Shown: piece after piece, positions 23,054 to 26,594 of the stretch
How the letters are laid out: the number at the start of each line of letters is the position of its first letter
Position numbering within the stretch: position 1 is the first letter of the stretch
Assembly (NCBI GenBank): GCA_002311345.1
Contig: DCAA01000042.1
Location: 1 to 26,594 of the forward strand
Reading direction: 5' to 3'
Length of the DNA: 26,594 nt
Source of the DNA: Planctomycetes bacterium UBA1146
Lineage (GTDB): Bacteria; Planctomycetota; UBA8108; UBA1146
Notes under the pieces: generated by a model
The model's input: only the letters and a program-made list of their open reading frames with translations
Database searches by the model: none
What the model was told of the DNA's origin: nothing
Made by a program: the position numbers and the translations under genes

Positions 23054-26000
23054 CTATGGACACGCCGGGAAGGAAGCACAGTCGAGCGCGGAGCCCGCTG
23101 GATCCTGTCCACAAGCAGAGAAGGGATCTTCAGGTGGCAGTCCACCCGCGAAGAGATACGAAAGTACGAAAATGGTGTCTGCAATGTTGATCAAATCATC
23201 GTTGTTGGCGTCGACAGCGGCTTCGCAAGGAACACCGCCATCGCCGAACAAATACTCAAGACTGGAAACCGCATCGCTGATGTCATGTTGCCCGTCAGCA
23301 TTGATATCACCACGCACCCAATCCTGGACAAAGCACTCATCCGGTACTCCGTCACTGTTATTGTCGGGGCTGGTACCGTTGGCGATGTCACAGGAATCAG
23401 GAACCGAGTTGGCATTGCAGTCGGGGGCAGTCCCATCAGCAATATCGCAGAGATCGAGCGTTCCGCTCGTATCGCAATCGATGGAAGGATCATCAATTAT
23501 CTGGCAGACATCGAGTTGACCGTTGAGATCACAGTCATCTGCTCCAGCGAGGAGATCACAAAAGTCGTCTTGCCCGTTGCCATCGCAATCAGCACCCGCT
23601 GTCTGGTCCACATCGCAATTGTTGGGAATTCCATCTCCGTCTAGGTCGTCATCGCAATCATCGATGGTGCCATCATTGTCGGTGTCCGGTTCACAGGAAT
23701 CAGGAACCGCATCCTGGTCACAATCAGCGGCTCCGGCGGCGACATCGCAGATATCTGGAATGCCATTTGCGTTGCAGTCCGGCACGGTGCCATCGCTAGT
23801 GGAGCACTCGTCGGGAACCCCATCGATGTCGCAATCGATACTGGTCCCATTTGCAATGTCATCGGCATCAGGGATTCCGTTGGTGTTGCAGTCCGGCACC
23901 GAACAGTCGACATCCTCGACGCGGAAATCATCGATAGCGGCTTCGATGATCGAACCGCCTCCCAGATCGCTTGCAATGAAGCGAACCTGTACGCTACTCG
24001 AGAGCAACACGAAATCAGAGACGAGGAAACTGTGCTCGATCCAACCTCCAGAGGTTCCTGCACCGGTCGGCCCGATCGTCTCGACATCGACCCACGATGA
24101 CCCGTCATCAGAGATCTCTATCTCAAAGATGTCCGCATTCTCCGAGCCACCCGTATCGTTGGAGTACCAGCGGAAGTAACTGATCTGTGGAGTGGAAGAA
24201 CCGGACAGGTCCATCACCGCTGAATAGAGTGTCGTGGATCCCCCATCGACGTCATTTTCGCCGTTACTTCCACCGGCACTACCCTGACCGGTGAACCAGC
24301 ACTGGGTACCAGCCACTGTGTTGTCATCATCAGGCTGAGCATTGGTCCCGAGTGGATCTCCACGAATCCAGGTCCCGGTGGTTGCATCGTTGGGGCTTCC
24401 CACGGTCCAGCCTGCAGGCTGTTCGAAATCGGTTTCCTCTGTGTTGATTCCGAAGGCACTCAATCCTGGTGCCGGTCCGGATTCTGGGTAAGAAACCAGT
24501 TGCCCGGAAGTACTCTGAGCCTCGATCCACCAGCCGAACTCACTGCCACAGGTAATCGGGGGGAAAGTCATCTCGTAATTGACTCCACCGAGGAAGCTCA
24601 GCGGAATCGTCTCGATACCGGTACCCGTATCGACCATGAGCGACTCGGTTCCGGCCTGAACGCTCGAACCAGCAACGGGGGTGATGGTGACATCGAAGGT
24701 ATCGCCACCGAGTGGGTCGAAGAGCGTAGGATCTCCGCCGAGAACCGCAATGTCCAGAGCGGCGGTTACGGTGACACTGCAAGTGACAGGACCGGAGGGC
24801 ACACCGGCTTGAGTCCCATTGACTGCGTAAATATGCGTACCCGGAGTGGAACTTGCATCGGTCCAGGAAGTAGAGGAACCGGCGATGGTCGCAACAATAG
24901 AGCCGTCACGAGTGATTTCTATGGCGTCGTAGACTTCGCCATTGGTCCAACCCAGATCGACTTGCTCTCCTACCTGAGTGCACGAAAGATTCGAAACACC
25001 CGGGAGGAAATTACCACTAGGTGCTAACACGCTGATACTGACCGAATCTGGCTGACCGGCGACCGGCTTGAAAAGTCCGAGGGTGGCGGTGTTCGGATCG
25101 GGAGGTGCATTACAGGTGAAGTAGAAGTTGTACATCGTCGACCAGCGCAGAGCATTGGCATCCTCGTTCGCGGCGAAAGATTCCGTGGCCCAGGTGATCC
25201 CGACCCCCGGAACTTCGGTGACCTGCCAGTCCGTACCGGAATGTGGCTCACCACTGTGCCAGGTGATGTCATGGAAACCATGACTGAGGATGGTTGCACC
25301 GGCTGGAAAAGGCACCATGAAACTGTTGGCGGACCGATCCGAGTACATGTTGTAGACCGCGTACTCGTAGTTCCAGGTACCGTCACCATTGTCTGTCGCA
25401 TCGTAACCAGCGATGAAGAGTCCCTCGTTCGGTACCTCGACATCGATCAGGGTGACACTCGGCTGGAAGTCCTGCCACGCCTGAATCGGGGGAGACATCA
25501 TCTCGGTGCCGCCGACGAAACTGAGGCCGTGACTACCCGTCTGAGAAACGGTGACACGTCGATAGGAGGCATTGTTGGCCTGGTTTCCGAAACTCGCATC
25601 ATCGAGAGCCACGTACTGGCCACTGACGAAGTAGAGGGCACCCGGGAAATTTCCCGTGGTGAGATCATCGCCTTTTACCTGCATTCTTCTTCCAACCGTA
25701 CCCTGGCCGCCCGGGATCGGCGGTGCCGAATACGGATAAGGGAAAAAGCCGGTGAAAGCGTTGACCTGGGAACGAGGACCAAGATTACCCTGGTTGCCGT
25801 TGAGTCCTGCAGAGTAAGGGTCCGCACAACCCGGGGTAAGAAAACTGAGGCATCCACCTCCACCATTACAACCGCTGCAAAGACCGGTGTTCTGCAGGGC
25901 GCAGAAGCCGTGTTTCAACCACGACGCTCCGATCTGGGTGAAGCGTCCATCATGCAATCGCCACATATCCTGGGCAATCACCGGATGCTCGTTGTTATTG

Positions 26001-26227
26001 GCTTCCCATGCCAGATTCGCGTCACCAATGTTGCACGAGGTGGTGGCCACGGAGTAGGCGAAGATCGACTCCCCAGCGATGGTGTTGGAGCCGTACGCAT
26101 TGGTCGCGGGTAGATCTCCGACAATCACATCGGGCCCGATCTGAGCCTCGAGCTGGGTAGAGAACCCGAAGATCATCGATAACGCCACAACGAAAAATGC
26201 AGACCGATGAACGAATAAAAATCGCAT
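23054..26227 (-). CDS. Giant secreted protein with Fn3-like, jelly-roll, thrombospondin-3-like and dockerin parts
   Basis: AGGAGGAAA lies before two adjacent ATGs (26230, 26227); 26227 has the better spacing (6 bases), giving 1057 residues. Residues 1-29 are a signal peptide (FFVVALSMIFGFSTQLEAQ). Residues about 30-385 are the domain shared with the protein at 3-2861. Then come an Fn3-like module (about 412-489, LGWTNGEVYDAIEITRDG), a beta-sandwich (about 596-774, ISYFRWYSNDTGGSENADIFEIEISDDGSSW region, MAM or choice-of-anchor-like), about ten thrombospondin type 3-like repeats of the D-C-N-x-N-G-x-P-D-x-C-D-I form (about 779-964), and a dockerin (about 969-1055, WVRGDINADGQHDISDA). The Asp-rich repeats and dockerin predict strong calcium binding. 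It is probably surface-exposed. No catalytic motif is visible. Confidence 0.88.
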   Translation of the reverse strand: MRFLFVHRSAFFVVALSMIFGFSTQLEAQIGPDVIVGDLPATNAYGSNTIAGESIFAYSVATTSCNIGDANLAWEANNNEHPVIAQDMWRLHDGRFTQIGASWLKHGFCALQNTGLCSGCNGGGGCLSFLTPGCADPYSAGLNGNQGNLGPRSQVNAFTGFFPYPYSAPPIPGGQGTVGRRMQVKGDDLTTGNFPGALYFVSGQYVALDDASFGNQANNASYRRVTVSQTGSHGLSFVGGTEMMSPPIQAWQDFQPSVTLIDVEVPNEGLFIAGYDATDNGDGTWNYEYAVYNMYSDRSANSFMVPFPAGATILSHGFHDITWHSGEPHSGTDWQVTEVPGVGITWATESFAANEDANALRWSTMYNFYFTCNAPPDPNTATLGLFKPVAGQPDSVSISVLAPSGNFLPGVSNLSCTQVGEQVDLGWTNGEVYDAIEITRDGSIVATIAGSSTSWTDASSTPGTHIYAVNGTQAGVPSGPVTCSVTVTAALDIAVLGGDPTLFDPLGGDTFDVTITPVAGSSVQAGTESLMVDTGTGIETIPLSFLGGVNYEMTFPPITCGSEFGWWIEAQSTSGQLVSYPESGPAPGLSAFGINTEETDFEQPAGWTVGSPNDATTGTWIRGDPLGTNAQPDDDNTVAGTQCWFTGQGSAGGSNGENDVDGGSTTLYSAVMDLSGSSTPQISYFRWYSNDTGGSENADIFEIEISDDGSSWVDVETIGPTGAGTSGGWIEHSFLVSDFVLLSSSVQVRFIASDLGGGSIIEAAIDDFRVEDVDCSVPDCNTNGIPDADDIANGTSIDCDIDGVPDECSTSDGTVPDCNANGIPDICDVAAGAADCDQDAVPDSCEPDTDNDGTIDDCDDDLDGDGIPNNCDVDQTAGADCDGNGQDDFCDLLAGADDCDLNGQLDVCQIIDDPSIDCDTSGTLDLCDIADGTAPDCNANSVPDSCDIANGTSPDNNSDGVPDECFVQDWVRGDINADGQHDISDAVSSLEYLFGDGGVPCEAAVDANNDDLINIADTIFVLSYLFAGGLPPEDPFSACGQDPAGSALDCASFPACP
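23335..23890 (-). repeat. Array of about ten thrombospondin type 3-like calcium-binding repeats
   Basis: The protein repeat has the form D-C/x-N-x-N-G-x-P-D-x-C-D-x-A-x-G with about 17-22 residues per unit. The DNA units diverge at third positions and vary in length, and they lie within one open frame, so this is a protein repeat, not a CRISPR or tandem DNA repeat. Confidence 0.85.
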
Positions 26228-26534
26228 CATTTTCCTCCTGGGGAACCAACGTGCTTGACAGAGCCCATCAACCAACCCGATTGAGATAAGGCGGACCAAC
26301 GTTACACAACTCCGGATGAACAATTCTACCGGGAACACACACTCCCGATCTTATCACTGCTGTGAGTCGGCAAAAACCGACTAATGAACTCTCCAGGACA
26401 GGAATTGGGGCGTTTGTGCCGCTTCTCCGGGGTCATTCGAGGTGTCTGGCAGTGCTCGGAAGTTCTCCCAGCAGTCCTTTGACACCGAAGTTGTCGCTGA
26501 GAGGTCGTATCTTCAGGATCAGAACAAAGAAAAA
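26228..26534. other. Intergenic region upstream of the giant dockerin gene
   Basis: No convincing gene is seen in these 307 bases. A small hairpin AGTCGG-CAAAAA-CCGACT lies at 26365-26382 without a T-run. The promoter of the minus-strand gene should lie here, but no clear -35/-10 pair could be called by eye. Confidence 0.4.
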
Positions 26535-26563
26535 GAGCGGCCGACGTCAACCGTCGACCGCTC
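26535..26563 (-). terminator. Terminator downstream of the tRNA
   Basis: On the minus strand GAGCGGTCGACG pairs with CGTCGGCCGCTC (12 bp, one G-U) around a 5-base loop, then TTTTTCTTT follows. It lies 8 bases after the tRNA CCA end. Confidence 0.88.
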
Positions 26564-26571
26564 CCGAAAAT

Positions 26572-26594
26572 TGGTAGCGGGGGCAGGACTCGAA
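26572..26594 (-). tRNA. tRNA 3' end (partial; possibly initiator tRNA-Met)
   Basis: The minus strand reads TTCGAGTCCTGC, then CCCCGCT, A, CCA: the T-loop and T-stem 3' strand, acceptor 3' strand, discriminator A73 and an encoded CCA. The rest, including the anticodon, is outside the window. The acceptor CCCCGCT fits either a 5' strand AGCGGGG or an initiator tRNA with an unpaired C1 (CGCGGGG); the latter is a guess from memory of initiator tRNA ends. Confidence 0.75.

Noticed and set aside
23335..23890. CRISPR or tandem DNA repeat
   Set aside because: Similarity is at the protein level with irregular unit lengths in one open frame; no identical DNA repeats with unique spacers.
24500..25027. 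Plus-strand frames opposite the giant dockerin gene (also 23015-23644 and 25241-26113)
   Set aside because: They mirror the Asp/Gly-rich codons of the minus-strand gene, with no start signal or recognisable domain.

Overview
The window most resembles a chromosomal segment of a free-living, probably marine, member of the Planctomycetota. Three things point that way. Four large secreted proteins end in the planctomycete form of the dockerin module (an RGD-C/I-N-x-D-G start, I/V-x-DA or DxI core, and LxxLFxGG end). The elongation factor G resembles the mitochondrial/spirochaete-planctomycete (spdEFG1) type. The isoleucyl-tRNA synthetase is of the long, eukaryote-like type. No phage, IS element, CRISPR array or rRNA was seen. 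The assignment rests on protein style only; no 16S or marker-gene search was possible.

Layout. 3-2861 (+) is the 3' part of a large secreted dockerin protein. On the minus strand, read from 9631 down to 2858, lie a membrane-anchored TlpA-like thioredoxin, a secreted propeller-like dockerin protein, ileS, and a small thioredoxin/TPR protein. 9943-10656 (+) is a secreted VWA-like protein ending at a strong terminator. 12726-10753 (-) holds a thioredoxin-fold lipid-face/periplasmic protein and a divergent MraY. 12981-17261 (+) holds a TPR/thioredoxin-like protein, a thioredoxin-fold [2Fe-2S] ferredoxin and fusA. 18863-17304 (-) is a PaaZ/BoxD-type aldehyde dehydrogenase. 21082-19004 (-) is a secreted PKD, cohesin-like, dockerin protein. 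21629-21363 (-) is a small membrane protein. 21790-22947 (+) is ispG with a terminator. 26227-23054 (-) is a giant secreted protein with thrombospondin-3-like calcium repeats and dockerin. The last bases are the 3' end of a tRNA on the minus strand with its terminator.

The main discovery is two selenoprotein genes. In each of two minus-strand genes (3448-2858 and 9631-8282) a single in-frame TGA sits exactly where the first Cys of a thioredoxin CxxC motif belongs, giving UxxC. Each TGA is followed, at the spacing expected of a bacterial SECIS element, by a hairpin with G in the first or second loop position. Homologous coding sequence continues without other interruption after each TGA. Several neighbouring genes (mraY, the PaaZ-like gene, ispG, the TPR gene) use TGA as an ordinary stop, so this is site-specific recoding rather than a changed genetic code. 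Standard gene callers would split both genes.

A second thread is the secreted protein set. The proteins at 3-2861 and 26227-23054 share a long N-terminal or central domain of about 350 residues that I do not recognise. A cohesin-like domain occurs in the same polypeptide as a dockerin at 21082-19004. Three further thioredoxin-fold proteins in the window have lost one or both cysteines of the redox motif or changed them to cluster ligands, so the region samples the fold from selenocysteine-based catalysts to apparently non-catalytic versions.
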